Origin: Thermobacillus xylanilyticus
GTDB taxonomy: Bacteria > Bacillota > Bacilli > Paenibacillales > Paenibacillaceae
NCBI RefSeq assembly: GCF_907165215.1
Contig: NZ_CAJRAY010000032.1
Location: 1 to 64,000 of the forward strand
Length of the DNA stretch: 64,000 nucleotides
Direction of reading: 5' to 3'
Below the pieces are notes generated by a model. It saw only the letters and a list, made by a program, of their open reading frames with translations. It ran no database searches and was not told the DNA's origin. Numbering within the stretch: the first letter of the stretch is position 1; every line of letters starts with the position of its first letter. Positions 1-9,576 of this stretch are shown piece by piece. The translations under genes and the position numbers were made by a program.

Positions 1-57
1 ACCCGCATGTACGGTGGTGTGAGAGGTCGGGGGCTAGCCGCCCCCTCCTACTCGATT
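1..57 (+). mobile_element. 3' end of a group II intron (domains V/VI), cut by the window edge
   Basis: The sequence has the form of the last part of a bacterial group II intron: the 3' strand of domain V (CATGTACGGT, 6-15), then a domain VI hairpin with GAG 21-23 pairing CTC 51-53, GG 25-26 pairing CC 47-48, and GGGGG 29-33 pairing CCCCC 41-45. An unpaired A at 50 sits about seven bases from the expected 3' splice site, where the branch-point adenosine belongs. The 5' half of domain V and any reverse transcriptase gene would lie left of the window. The assignment rests on recognised layout and motif similarity, not on a covariance search. Confidence 0.72.
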
Positions 58-158
58 CGGGCGCTGCGATCCGGTACATACTGTGAAAGCGTTGAATCCG
101 CCGGCTGCGAAAGTTTCGCCCGCACGGCATAATCTAAACTTCGAGGGAGGCGAGATGC

Positions 159-1526
159 ATGCGACCGTTGAACTTAAGAATCCGGCTGCGGGCGGCGGCT
201 GCGGCCCTGATGCTGATCGCCGCGCTGCTGGCGGCGATCGTCCCCGCAGTGCAGGCCGCGGATTCGGGCGCGGGCGGCGCCGGTCCGGCTGTTTACGTCA
301 TCCCGGTCCGACAGACGATTGAATCCGGGCTCGAGGCGTTCCTGAAGCGGGCGTTCCGCGAAGCGGAAGAAGCGCAGGCCGAACGCATCGTGCTCGTCAT
401 CAACACGAACGGAGGCCGGCTGGAGAACGCGCAGAACATCGGCGATCTGGTTGGCGCAAGCCCGGTCCCGGTCACCGCTTTCGTGGAGAGCAAGGCGTTC
501 TCGGCGGGCGCGTACATCGCGCTCAACGCGGATCAGATCGTCATGCGGCCGGGCAGCTCCATCGGCGCGGCGGCCATGGTGGACGCGGCCGGCAATCTGG
601 TGGACAATCCGAAGCAGATCTCGGCCTGGACGGCGGAAATGCGGGACGCGGCGGAAGCGTCCGGGCGCGACCCGAACATCGCCGCCGCGATGGCCGACCC
701 GAATTACCGGGGCGAGATCCCCGGCATCGGCCGGGACCCGGGCGGCATTCTGACGCTGACCGCGGAAGAGGCGCTTCGCGTCGGCTATGCCGATCATCTG
801 GCCGATTCGGTGGAAGACGTGATCGCATGGCTCGGTCTGGAGCAGCGCGCCGTCGTCCATGTCGACCCTTCGCTTGCCGAACGGGCCGCCCGGGTGCTGA
901 CGCAGCCCGGCGTCATGCTGCTGCTTCTGATCATCGGCATCGCCGGCATCGTCATCGAGATGCTGGTGCCGGGATTCGGCGTTCCGGGAATCGTCGGCCT
1001 TCTGGCGCTGGTGCTGTACTTCTTCGGCCAGTACGTGGCGGGATTCGCCGGCATGGAGTCCGTCGCCCTGTTCATCGCCGGCATCATCCTGCTCGTGCTG
1101 GAACTGTTCGTGCCGAGCTACGGGATTCTCGGCATTCTCGGCGGGGCGGCGATCATCGGTGGCATCGCCACCGCCGCTTACGATGCCGGCGACGCCGTCA
1201 CCACCCTGCTCTATGCTTTCGGGGCGGCGGCGGTGCTGGCTGCGATCGCGGGCTACATTTTCCGCAAGCGGGGCGTCTGGAACAAATTCATTCTGCGTGA
1301 ATCGCTTACGTCCGAGGAAGGCTATCTGTCGACGGAAGCGCGTACGGACCTGACAGGAAAGTCGGGCACCGCGCTGACGCCGCTCCGGCCGGCGGGCGTC
1401 GTCCTGATCGACGGCGAGCGGATCGACGCCGTGTCGGAAGGCGGCTTTGTCGAGCCCGGCGCGCGGGTCAGGGTGGTGCGCGCGGAAGGTCTGCGGGTCG
1501 TGGTGAAAGAATCAAAAGACGAATAA
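159..1526 (+). CDS. NfeD family membrane-bound serine protease (ClpP class)
   Basis: Resembles B. subtilis YqeZ (NfeD2) and other full-length NfeD proteins, which sit beside flotillin genes and act in membrane-domain organisation. A signal peptide occupies about residues 1-33, ending near VQA. A ClpP/SppA-like domain follows, with the catalytic-type serine in AFSAGAYIA (about S115). Four or five hydrophobic segments span about residues 246-370, and the C-terminal NfeD OB-fold covers about 395-450. The start is the ATG at 159, eight bases after GAGGGAGG. Forty bases separate it from floA, so the two are probably one transcript. The length of 455 residues is normal for the long form. Peptidase activity is inferred from the family. 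Confidence 0.93.
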   Translation: MRPLNLRIRLRAAAAALMLIAALLAAIVPAVQAADSGAGGAGPAVYVIPVRQTIESGLEAFLKRAFREAEEAQAERIVLVINTNGGRLENAQNIGDLVGASPVPVTAFVESKAFSAGAYIALNADQIVMRPGSSIGAAAMVDAAGNLVDNPKQISAWTAEMRDAAEASGRDPNIAAAMADPNYRGEIPGIGRDPGGILTLTAEEALRVGYADHLADSVEDVIAWLGLEQRAVVHVDPSLAERAARVLTQPGVMLLLLIIGIAGIVIEMLVPGFGVPGIVGLLALVLYFFGQYVAGFAGMESVALFIAGIILLVLELFVPSYGILGILGGAAIIGGIATAAYDAGDAVTTLLYAFGAAAVLAAIAGYIFRKRGVWNKFILRESLTSEEGYLSTEARTDLTGKSGTALTPLRPAGVVLIDGERIDAVSEGGFVEPGARVRVVRAEGLRVVVKESKDE

Positions 1527-1565
1527 CATGCGGCTTCAGGGCCGCGGATCGCGGAGGTTGGAAAA

Positions 1566-2561
1566 ATGGATCCGAATTCGCTCATTGCGATTTTCGTGGT
1601 TGTGGCATTGGTCGTTGTCGCGTTGTTCGTGTTCTTCAGCTTTGTTCCAGTCATGCTCTGGATCTCGGCACTGGCGTCCGGCGTCCGCATCAGCATGATC
1701 ACGCTGGTCGCCATGCGGCTTCGCCGCGTCGTGCCGAGCCGGATCGTGAACCCGCTCATCAAGGCGACGAAAGCCGGGTTGGGGCTGACGATCAACCAGC
1801 TGGAAAGCCATTACCTCGCCGGCGGCAATGTCGACCGCGTCGTCAACGCGCTGATCGCGGCGCAGCGGGCGAACATTCCGCTCGGCTTCGAGCGGGCGGC
1901 GGCGATCGACCTCGCCGGCCGTGACGTGCTGCAGGCGGTGCAGATGAGCGTCAACCCGCGCGTCATCGAGACGCCGTTCGTCTCGGCGGTCGCGAAGGAC
2001 GGCATTGAGGTCAAGGTCCGTGCGCGGGTGACGGTGCGTGCGAACATCGACCGGCTCGTCGGCGGCGCCGGCGAAGAGACGATCATCGCCCGCGTCGGCG
2101 AAGGCATCGTCAGCACGAACGGTTCCGCCGACTCGCACAAGGAAGTGCTCGAGAACCCGGACATGATCTCGCGCACGGTGCTGAACAAGGGGCTCGACGC
2201 CGGCACGGCGTTCGAAATTCTGTCGATCGACATCGCGGACGTGGACATCGGCAAGAACATCGGCGCGCAGCTTCAGACGGAGCAAGCGGAAGCCGACAAG
2301 CGGATCGCCCAGGCGAAGGCGGAGGAGCGCCGCGCGATGGCGGTCGCGCTCGAGCAGGAGATGCGCGCCCGCGTCGTCGAGATGCGCGCGAAGGTCGTCG
2401 AATCCGAAGCCGAGGTGCCTCGTGCGATGTCCGAGGCGCTGCGCAGCGGCAAGATCGGCGTCATGGACGTGCTGAACATGCGCAACATTGAAGCCGACAC
2501 GCTGATGCGCGATTCGATCGGCAAGTCCGGCAGACCGGCGAACAATGATGAGGAAGCATGA
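1566..2561 (+). CDS. floA: flotillin-like protein FloA
   Basis: Membrane scaffold of the SPFH family, equivalent to B. subtilis FloA (YqfA), which marks functional membrane microdomains and affects cell-wall synthesis and secretion. The 331-residue protein starts with a hydrophobic hairpin (about residues 5-35), then an SPFH/band 7 domain, then an Ala/Glu/Arg-rich helical region (about 235-300) typical of flotillin oligomerisation. It follows the NfeD protease gene, the standard flotillin-NfeD pair. In B. subtilis this operon belongs to the SigW envelope-stress regulon. I saw no convincing SigW promoter here. Confidence 0.96.
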   Translation: MDPNSLIAIFVVVALVVVALFVFFSFVPVMLWISALASGVRISMITLVAMRLRRVVPSRIVNPLIKATKAGLGLTINQLESHYLAGGNVDRVVNALIAAQRANIPLGFERAAAIDLAGRDVLQAVQMSVNPRVIETPFVSAVAKDGIEVKVRARVTVRANIDRLVGGAGEETIIARVGEGIVSTNGSADSHKEVLENPDMISRTVLNKGLDAGTAFEILSIDIADVDIGKNIGAQLQTEQAEADKRIAQAKAEERRAMAVALEQEMRARVVEMRAKVVESEAEVPRAMSEALRSGKIGVMDVLNMRNIEADTLMRDSIGKSGRPANNDEEA

Positions 2562-2590
2562 TGCGGCGGTTGCCGGCGCGGAGGTGAACG

Positions 2591-3166
2591 ATGGAAGCGA
2601 TCCTCTCGTTTCTGTTCGATAACCCGTTTCTGACGATCATTCTGCTTTTCTTCCTGTTCTCCATGCTCGGCCGGACCGGCCGGAAAGGCGGCGGTAACCG
2701 GATGCCGGATTTCGGCGGCGGTCCCGGCGGCTGGCCGGCGCCCGGGCGGGGGATGCCGCGAGGTTCCGGACGTTCCGGCGAAATGCGCGGCCGCACCGAT
2801 CTTTCGCGGCGTCCGGAACGCAGGGATGCCGGCGGAGGGGAACCCGCATTTCCGCGCGAATGGAGGCCCGCGCAGCCGCAGGAGGCGCGGGAGCGGATGG
2901 CGGACCCGCGTCCGGTCCGCATGGAGCCGTCGCCGCCGGCCGCTTCCCCGGCCGCATCAGCGTTGACAGCAGCCCATGAAGCGGCTGATTCCGCTTCCGC
3001 AGCGATTGACGGCGCTTCCCGTGTGGCGCCCGCCCTGCAGGTGGAGCGGGCGTCCGGCCGTCCGATCGCCGGGCAGGAGGAACTGCGCCAAGCCGTCCTC
3101 TGGGCCGAAATTCTCGGCCCGCCGCGCGCGCGTTCCCCGCATGGCCGGCGCCGCATCGGGCGCTGA
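2591..3166 (+). CDS. small membrane protein of unknown function, low-complexity middle
   Basis: I do not recognise a named family. The 191-residue protein has one hydrophobic N-terminal segment (about residues 5-25, ending SMLGRTGRKGG). A Gly/Pro/Arg-rich low-complexity stretch follows to about residue 125, then a short C-terminal motif ELRQAVLWAEILGPPRARSP. The charge pattern suggests a cytoplasmic tail behind a single membrane anchor. It sits 30 bases after floA and is followed by a strong terminator, so it probably ends the NfeD-FloA transcript. That context makes a membrane-domain partner possible. The composition is biased, but the reading frame is supported by spacing and by the AGGTG-type ribosome binding site. 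Confidence 0.7.
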   Translation: MEAILSFLFDNPFLTIILLFFLFSMLGRTGRKGGGNRMPDFGGGPGGWPAPGRGMPRGSGRSGEMRGRTDLSRRPERRDAGGGEPAFPREWRPAQPQEARERMADPRPVRMEPSPPAASPAASALTAAHEAADSASAAIDGASRVAPALQVERASGRPIAGQEELRQAVLWAEILGPPRARSPHGRRRIGR

Positions 3167-3174
3167 GACGTTTT

Positions 3175-3209
3175 ACCCCCTTGCCGAACAGCAAGGGGGT
3201 TTTTGATTT
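3175..3209 (+). terminator. intrinsic terminator closing the nfeD-floA operon
   Basis: A perfect 10-bp stem (ACCCCCTTGC at 3175-3184 with GCAAGGGGGT at 3191-3200) has a six-base loop and a T-rich tail. It separates the floA unit from yqfC. Confidence 0.92.
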
Positions 3210-3276
3210 TGTGTGTCAGAAGTGCAGCTGGTGAAAATCTGCCCGTTCGCACACCCTGCTCCGGCCCCCGCTCCCC

Positions 3277-3305
3277 TCATATTTCCGCAGCCCGCCGCAT
3301 AGTTT
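3277..3305 (+). promoter_or_regulatory. SigE-type sporulation promoter for yqfC-yqfD
   Basis: TCATATT (3277-3283) matches the SigE -35 consensus (G/T, A/C, ATATT). After 14 bases comes CATAGTTT (3298-3305), which fits the CATANNNT -10 form. The ATA-to-CATA spacing is 16 bases, as is usual for SigE. It lies 31 bases before the yqfC start, and yqfC-yqfD is a SigE target in B. subtilis. Confidence 0.75.
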
Positions 3306-3336
3306 TGTAAGGTACAAGGGAGGGAGCGGATCCGCC

Positions 3337-3615
3337 ATGCGCCGAATCAACCACCGCTTGCGCCAATGGACAGCCCGGGTGCTCGAACTTCCGCAGGATG
3401 TCGTGTTCGATCTGCCGCGCCTTACGATGATCGGCGACCGGCAGCTCTATATCGAGAACCACCGGGGCGTGCTCCATTTCTCGCCGGACATGCTGCGGCT
3501 TGCGTTGCCGAACGGCAAGCTCGAGGTGTCGGGAAAGGATCTGGTCATCCGCGGAATCTGGACGGAAGAAGTGTTCGTGGAGGGCATCATTACGCAAGTT
3601 TCGATCAACGGATAA
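3337..3615 (+). CDS. yqfC: sporulation protein YqfC
   Basis: A small protein (92 residues) of the YqfC family, made in the mother cell during sporulation. The sequence reads as typical YqfC: a basic N-terminus, a segment of the form LPQDVVFDLPRLTMIGD, and a repetitive beta-rich region. It has no signal peptide or membrane segment. A SigE-type promoter lies just upstream, and yqfD follows 14 bases later. The ATG at 3337 is preceded by GGGAGGGAG. The molecular role of the family is not known. Loss in B. subtilis is linked to a sporulation defect together with yqfD. Confidence 0.95.
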   Translation: MRRINHRLRQWTARVLELPQDVVFDLPRLTMIGDRQLYIENHRGVLHFSPDMLRLALPNGKLEVSGKDLVIRGIWTEEVFVEGIITQVSING

Positions 3616-3629
3616 GGGGCGTGGAACGG

Positions 3630-4823
3630 GTGAAGGTAACATGGTTTCATGCCGTGCGCGGCTGTGTGACGGTCCGCATCGCCGGCTCCGGGACGGAACG
3701 GTTGCTGAGCGATGCGGCGGGGGACGGAATCGAATTGCTCGCCTTGCGCCGGACAAGCCCGGGGGAGATCGAATGCATCGTGACGGTGGGCGACTTTTTC
3801 CGGCTGCGTCCGCATTTGCGCCGGACAGGCTGTCGGCTCAGGATCGTCGGAAAGCGCGGGCTGCCGTTTCAATTGGCGCGGATCGGCCGGAGGAAGTTCT
3901 TCGCGGCGGGGCTCGTGTTGTTTTTCATCGGACTCTATCTGCTCTCCTCGCTCATCTGGCGCATCGAGATCGAAGGGAACGAGCGGCTGACGGACGAGCA
4001 GATTTTGGCGGCGGCGCGGGCGGAAGGGTTGCACGTCTTCCAGTGGTCGTTCCGTCTTCCGGGAGCCGAAGAATTGTCGCGCAGGCTGAACACCGCGCTG
4101 CCCGGCACGGCCTGGGTCGGCGTGGAGAAGCGCGGCACGCTGGTTACGATCCGCATCGTCGAGACGACCGAGCCGGAGCCGCGGACCTTGCTCAGCCCCC
4201 GCCATCTGATCGCGAAAGAAGACGCGGTCGTCACCCGCATCACCGCGACCCGCGGCCGTCCCGTCGTGAAGAAAAATCAGCGCGTGAAAAAGGGCGATGT
4301 CCTGATTTCCGGCATTCTCGGCGGGGATGGTTTGCATGTGAATGTGCCGGCCGAAGGGACGGTGAGGGGCCTCGTCTGGCACGAATACGACATCACGTCG
4401 CCGCTGGTCCGCAAGGCGAAGACGTATACGGGCGAGCGGCGCACGGTCTGGCACGCCGTGCTGGGAGACCGCAGCCTGAAAGTCAGCGGGTTCGGCGAGC
4501 CGCCGTTCGCCAAATACGAGTCCGTCCTCCGGCAGGAGAACGCGGCCTGGCGCGGCATCGTGCTGCCGATCGGCCGCATCCGGGAGACGCAGCTGGAAGT
4601 AACGTTCGTGGAGCGGCGGTTGACGGAGGAAGAGGCGGCGGCCGAAGGGCTGCTGCAGGCCCGCGCCGACATCCTGCGGAAGGCTGGCGCGGACGCGGTG
4701 ATCCGGGCGGAAAAGATTTTGCATCGAAAGACCGAGAATGGTAAAGTTTATATGAAAGTACTGTTCGAAGTGGAACAGTCGATCACTGATGAAATGCCGC
4801 TAGTTCAACCACAAGGAGAATGA
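3630..4823 (+). CDS. yqfD: sporulation protein YqfD
   Basis: Mother-cell sporulation membrane protein of the YqfD family (397 residues from this start). It has an N-terminal soluble region (residues 1-90), one strong membrane segment (about 92-112, FAAGLVLFFIGLYLLSSLIW), then a large extracytoplasmic part that contains a POTRA-like stretch (IEIEGNERLTDEQILAAARAEG). Two GTG codons are possible starts, 3621 and 3630. AAGGGG at 3614-3619 sits too close to 3621, so 3630 was chosen. The gene follows yqfC under the same SigE-type promoter and runs straight into phoH (4-base gap). Function beyond sporulation is unknown. Confidence 0.94.
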   Translation: MKVTWFHAVRGCVTVRIAGSGTERLLSDAAGDGIELLALRRTSPGEIECIVTVGDFFRLRPHLRRTGCRLRIVGKRGLPFQLARIGRRKFFAAGLVLFFIGLYLLSSLIWRIEIEGNERLTDEQILAAARAEGLHVFQWSFRLPGAEELSRRLNTALPGTAWVGVEKRGTLVTIRIVETTEPEPRTLLSPRHLIAKEDAVVTRITATRGRPVVKKNQRVKKGDVLISGILGGDGLHVNVPAEGTVRGLVWHEYDITSPLVRKAKTYTGERRTVWHAVLGDRSLKVSGFGEPPFAKYESVLRQENAAWRGIVLPIGRIRETQLEVTFVERRLTEEEAAAEGLLQARADILRKAGADAVIRAEKILHRKTENGKVYMKVLFEVEQSITDEMPLVQPQGE

Positions 4824-4827
4824 CGAT

Positions 4828-5805
<978 letters not shown>

Positions 5806-5901
5806 CGCGGCCGGCCGCAAGGCAGGGAGACTCCCGGACCGCAGGCGGGTCCGGCCGGAGAATTACACGGCGCCGTCCAGGCAGCAAAGGAGGAATGCCG
5901 C

Positions 5902-8145
5902 ATGAGTATGAGCGGTGCGGCGGTCCGGGATTCGGACCACGGACGGCCTGCAGGATGGAAGCAGAGCGCGGCGGTTCGCTGGCTGCTGCTGCTTCTGTTC
6001 GTGCTGCTGTTTTGCGCCGTTCTGTCGCCGCGGCTCATTCCGAAGACTTACAATCTGGAACTCGGCAGCGTCAGCACCCGCGACATTGCCGCTCCCCGGC
6101 AATGGGAGGATGAACGGGCGACCGAACTTGCGAAGGAGCAGGCGGCGGAAAGCGTGGAGCCGAAATATTCCATCGTGGCATTGCGCAACGAGACGCTGGT
6201 CGACCAGATCGTCGCCCGCATGGAACAGCTCAACGCGGACACAGATGTATCGTTCGACAACAAGGTCGAGATCTATCGCCGCGAAATTCCGGCAAGGTAC
6301 GATGCGTTCGTCGACAAGTTCGCCGCCGACAACCGCGATTCGGAGACGTACAATCCCGGTCTGCTGGAAGAGATGGCGCGCAACGTGAAGGAGCAGCGCT
6401 ATACGATTCCGGAGGAGACGTTCTATAAGCTGCCGCTGCTCTCCGGCCAGCGGCTGCAGGGAATCCGCCAGGTTGCGGCCGAAGCGGTGCGCCGGCTGAT
6501 GTCCGAACAGCTGACCGATGCCGAGACCGCCCGCGCGAAAGTGGCCGAAATGATCAACACGAGTTCCCTCGACGACCGCACCGACCGGGAAATCGCCGCC
6601 GAGCTGGCGCGCTTCGCCATCATGCCGAACAAGTTCTACGACCAGCAGGCGACCGAGAAGGCGCGGGCGCAGGCGCGGGAGAACACGCCGTCCGTCGTGA
6701 TCAAGGAAGGCGACATCGTCGTCCGGAAAGGCCAGACGATCACGCCGGAAATCTATGAACGGCTGGAAGGTCTGGGGCTGCTCAAGAGTTCCACGAACAT
6801 CTGGCCGTATTTCGGGCTTGTCATTTTCGCGCTGCTGTCGGCGCTGGCAATTTACAGCTACCTGGAGCATGTCGGTCTGCCCGGCAACGGCCCGAACGCG
6901 AAATACGGCAACTCGCAGCTGCTCATGCTGCTCATGATCTTCGCGCTGAATCTGCTGGCGATGGCGATCGTGGCGCTGATCCAGACGTCGGACACCTACT
7001 TCCTCGGCTATCTGGCGCCTGCCGCGCTCGGACCGGTGCTGATCGCGCTCTTGCTCGACCTCAACCTCGCGATCGTATCGGCCATCGTGTTCGCGGCTGC
7101 GGGCAGCATTTTGTTCAATACGGAGAGCGGGCGGATTTTCGACTTCACGTTCGGCTTCGTCATCCTGGTCGCCTCGCTGGCGGCGGTATTCGCCGTTCAC
7201 AAAGCCGGCCAGCGCTCGACGCTGCTGAAGGCGGGTGTGCTGGCCAGCCTGTTCGGCACCGCGGCGGTTCTCGCGCTGATCTCGTTCGGCGAGCTGCCGC
7301 CGCGCATGGAGATCATCTATTCGGCCGCCTGCACGTTCGCCGGCGGGCTGCTCACCGTCGTGCTCGTCATCGGCCTGATGCCGTTCTTCGAGCTGTCGTT
7401 CGGCATTCTGTCCGCGCTCAAGCTGATCGAGCTGTCGAACCCGAATCATCCGCTGCTGCGCAAGCTGCTGACCGAGACGCCGGGCACCTATCACCACAGC
7501 GTCATGGTCGGCAACCTGTCCGAAGCGGCGGCGGAAGCGATCGGCGCGAACGGCCTGCTGTGCCGCGTCGGCTCGTTCTATCACGACATCGGCAAGACGA
7601 AGCGTCCGGGCTATTTCATCGAGAACCAGAATCATATGGAGAACCCGCACGATTCGATCGATCCGAAGCTGAGCCGGTCCATCATTATCGCCCACGCGCG
7701 CGACGGTGTGGAGATGCTCAAGGCGCACAACATTCCGAAGCCGATCCGCGACATCGCGGAACAGCATCACGGCACGACGCTGCTGAAATATTTCTACCAC
7801 AAGGCGGTCAAACAGGCGGAGGCGGCCGGCGTCGAACCGGACTTCACGGAGGACGATTTCCGCTATCCCGGACCGAAAGCGCAATCGAAAGAAGCGGCCA
7901 TCGTCGGCATTGCGGACTGCGTGGAAGCGGCCGTCCGCTCGCTGCACAATCCGACGATCGAGCAGATCGAGTCGATGATCCACAAGATCATCAAGAGCCG
8001 GCTGGATGACAACCAGTTCAACGAATGCGACCTGACGCTGAAAGAATTGGACAAGATCGCGCAGACGCTGAAGGAGACGGTGGTCGGCATCTTCCATTCG
8101 CGCATTGAATATCCCGAAGATGTGAAACCGAAGGAGAAAGCGTAA
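5902..8145 (+). CDS. pgpH: cyclic-di-AMP phosphodiesterase PgpH (7TMR-HD)
   Basis: Equivalent of B. subtilis PgpH (YqfF), which hydrolyses c-di-AMP. The 747-residue protein has an N-terminal membrane segment (about 23-43), an extracytoplasmic 7TMR-HDED domain (about 45-290), seven membrane helices (about 295-500), and a C-terminal HD phosphohydrolase domain. Metal-binding motifs are visible as GTYHHSVMVGNL, FYHDIGKTKRPGYF and EQHHGTTLL. The start ATG lies eight bases after AAAGGAGG. The stop TAA directly abuts the ybeY ATG, consistent with translational coupling. Enzyme activity is inferred from intact motifs. Confidence 0.96.
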   Translation: MSMSGAAVRDSDHGRPAGWKQSAAVRWLLLLLFVLLFCAVLSPRLIPKTYNLELGSVSTRDIAAPRQWEDERATELAKEQAAESVEPKYSIVALRNETLVDQIVARMEQLNADTDVSFDNKVEIYRREIPARYDAFVDKFAADNRDSETYNPGLLEEMARNVKEQRYTIPEETFYKLPLLSGQRLQGIRQVAAEAVRRLMSEQLTDAETARAKVAEMINTSSLDDRTDREIAAELARFAIMPNKFYDQQATEKARAQARENTPSVVIKEGDIVVRKGQTITPEIYERLEGLGLLKSSTNIWPYFGLVIFALLSALAIYSYLEHVGLPGNGPNAKYGNSQLLMLLMIFALNLLAMAIVALIQTSDTYFLGYLAPAALGPVLIALLLDLNLAIVSAIVFAAAGSILFNTESGRIFDFTFGFVILVASLAAVFAVHKAGQRSTLLKAGVLASLFGTAAVLALISFGELPPRMEIIYSAACTFAGGLLTVVLVIGLMPFFELSFGILSALKLIELSNPNHPLLRKLLTETPGTYHHSVMVGNLSEAAAEAIGANGLLCRVGSFYHDIGKTKRPGYFIENQNHMENPHDSIDPKLSRSIIIAHARDGVEMLKAHNIPKPIRDIAEQHHGTTLLKYFYHKAVKQAEAAGVEPDFTEDDFRYPGPKAQSKEAAIVGIADCVEAAVRSLHNPTIEQIESMIHKIIKSRLDDNQFNECDLTLKELDKIAQTLKETVVGIFHSRIEYPEDVKPKEKA

Positions 8146-8637
8146 ATGGGTCTGACGCTCGAATGGAGCAATGAACAGGAGACAATCGAACTGCAGGACG
8201 GATGGATCGCGCGGCTGGAGCAGCTGCTCCGGCTCGCCGGCGAGGCGGAGGGCATCGAAGACGGAGAGGTGGCGCTCACCTTCGTCGACGATGCCCGCAT
8301 CCATGAATTGAACCGCGAATACCGGGGCATCGACCGGCCGACCGATGTGCTGTCGTTCGCCATGCAGGAAGGCGACGAGCCGGACATTATATTTGACGAA
8401 TGGGAAGAAGGAGAATCCGATCCGGTTTCCGGCATGCTCGGCGACATCGTCATCTCGCTGGAGCGCGCGAAGGCGCAGAGCGAGGAGTACGGCCATTCGC
8501 TGGAGCGGGAAATCGGCTTTCTGTTTGTGCACGGGTTTCTCCATCTGCTCGGCTACGACCATCAGACCGCGGAGGAAGAGGCGGTCATGTTCGCGAAGCA
8601 GGAAGCGATCTTGCAGCAAGCGGGGCTGACCCGGTAA
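8146..8637 (+). CDS. ybeY: endoribonuclease YbeY (16S rRNA maturation factor)
   Basis: A metal-dependent RNase for 16S rRNA 3'-end processing and ribosome quality control. The 163-residue protein carries the full zinc-binding signature [11 protein letters not shown] (H-x3-H-x5-H) near residues 126-136, and the family motif [17 protein letters not shown]. It directly follows pgpH with no gap and overlaps dgkA by one base (TAATG). Length and motifs are normal. Confidence 0.97.
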   Translation: MGLTLEWSNEQETIELQDGWIARLEQLLRLAGEAEGIEDGEVALTFVDDARIHELNREYRGIDRPTDVLSFAMQEGDEPDIIFDEWEEGESDPVSGMLGDIVISLERAKAQSEEYGHSLEREIGFLFVHGFLHLLGYDHQTAEEEAVMFAKQEAILQQAGLTR

Positions 8638-9011
8638 TGCGCCGCTTCCTGGCCAGCCTGAGGTTTGCGGCAAGCGGCATTGCGCAGGGCGTCCGCAACG
8701 AGCGGAACATGCGCATCCATCTGATCGCGGCGGCCGCCGTCGTGCTGCTCGCGATCTGGCTCGATATCCGGCCCGTGGAATGGGCTGTCCTGCTCGCTCT
8801 GTGCGGGCTTGTGATCAGCCTCGAGCTGGTCAACACGGCGGTGGAGCGCGTCGTCGACCTCGTCAGCCCGGAACGCCATCCGCTGGCGAAAGCGGCGAAG
8901 GACGCGGCCGCGGGGGGCGTGCTCGTCGCAGCGATGTTCGCCGCCGCGGCCGGACTGATCGTGCTGGGGCCGCCGCTGTGGCACAAGCTTCAGGAACTGT
9001 TCGGGCTGTAA
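8637..9011 (+). CDS. dgkA: diacylglycerol/undecaprenol kinase DgkA
   Basis: A small integral membrane kinase (124 residues). In Firmicutes this family phosphorylates undecaprenol, feeding the lipid carrier for cell-wall synthesis. Three membrane helices are visible (about 28-48, 50-72 and 95-117). The active-site segment NERNMRIHLIAA is followed by ELVNTAVERVVDL, with the conserved Glu residues. The start ATG overlaps the ybeY stop in TAATG. It lies in the ybeY-dgkA-cdd-era block found across Bacilli. Confidence 0.95.
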   Translation: MRRFLASLRFAASGIAQGVRNERNMRIHLIAAAAVVLLAIWLDIRPVEWAVLLALCGLVISLELVNTAVERVVDLVSPERHPLAKAAKDAAAGGVLVAAMFAAAAGLIVLGPPLWHKLQELFGL

Positions 9012-9108
9012 GGCGGCCAGGCGGTTGCCGGGCCCGGTCATCGACAGACTTGAAACGATCCCGTGAACCGAACGGTGACACTGACAGACGGAAAGGAGCC
9101 CGCGGCTG

Positions 9109-9576
9109 ATGAGCGGTAACGCATCATCCCTGATCGACGAGCGGGAAGCGCTGACCCTGCTTGAAGCGGCAGCCGAAGCGCGGACCCGCGCCTATATTCC
9201 CTATTCCGGTTTCGCGGTGGGCGCCGCGCTGCTGGATGCGGAAGGCGGCATCCACTTCGGATGCAATATCGAGAACGCCGCCTACGGCCCGACGAACTGC
9301 GCCGAGCGGACGGCGCTGTTCAGCGCCGTCGCGGCCGGCCTGCCGCCGCGCAGCTTCCGCGCGATCGCCGTCACGGCGGATACGGCCGAGCCGGTGACGC
9401 CGTGCGGCACCTGCCGGCAAGTGCTCGCCGAGCTGTGCGCGCCGGACATGCCGGTTGTGCTCGGCACGATCCGCGGCCCGTGGCGGGTGACCACGGTCGC
9501 GGAGCTGCTGCCCGGCGCGTTCTCATCGGCGCAGCTGGATGAAGACAGGGCACGGAAAGGGGGCGATCGCCCGTGA
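9109..9576 (+). CDS. cdd: cytidine deaminase
   Basis: Hydrolytic deamination of cytidine and deoxycytidine to uridine forms in pyrimidine salvage. The 155-residue length fits the homotetrameric class, slightly extended at the C-terminus. Zinc and catalytic motifs are intact: [11 protein letters not shown] (Cys, Glu) and PCGTCRQVL (two Cys). The start is ATG at 9109, with GGAAAGGAG about 11 bases upstream. The gene overlaps era by four bases (GTGA). Confidence 0.96.
   Translation: MSGNASSLIDEREALTLLEAAAEARTRAYIPYSGFAVGAALLDAEGGIHFGCNIENAAYGPTNCAERTALFSAVAAGLPPRSFRAIAVTADTAEPVTPCGTCRQVLAELCAPDMPVVLGTIRGPWRVTTVAELLPGAFSSAQLDEDRARKGGDRP

Noticed and set aside
83-322. A 79-codon frame overlapping the nfeD start
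   Set aside because: Overlaps the signal peptide of the real gene in another frame, and its composition is not protein-like.
5863-8673. A 936-codon minus-strand frame over pgpH and ybeY; similar long frames over 48053-50620 and 56960-59617
   Set aside because: Mirror images of conserved plus-strand genes in GC-rich sequence; no motifs or start signals.
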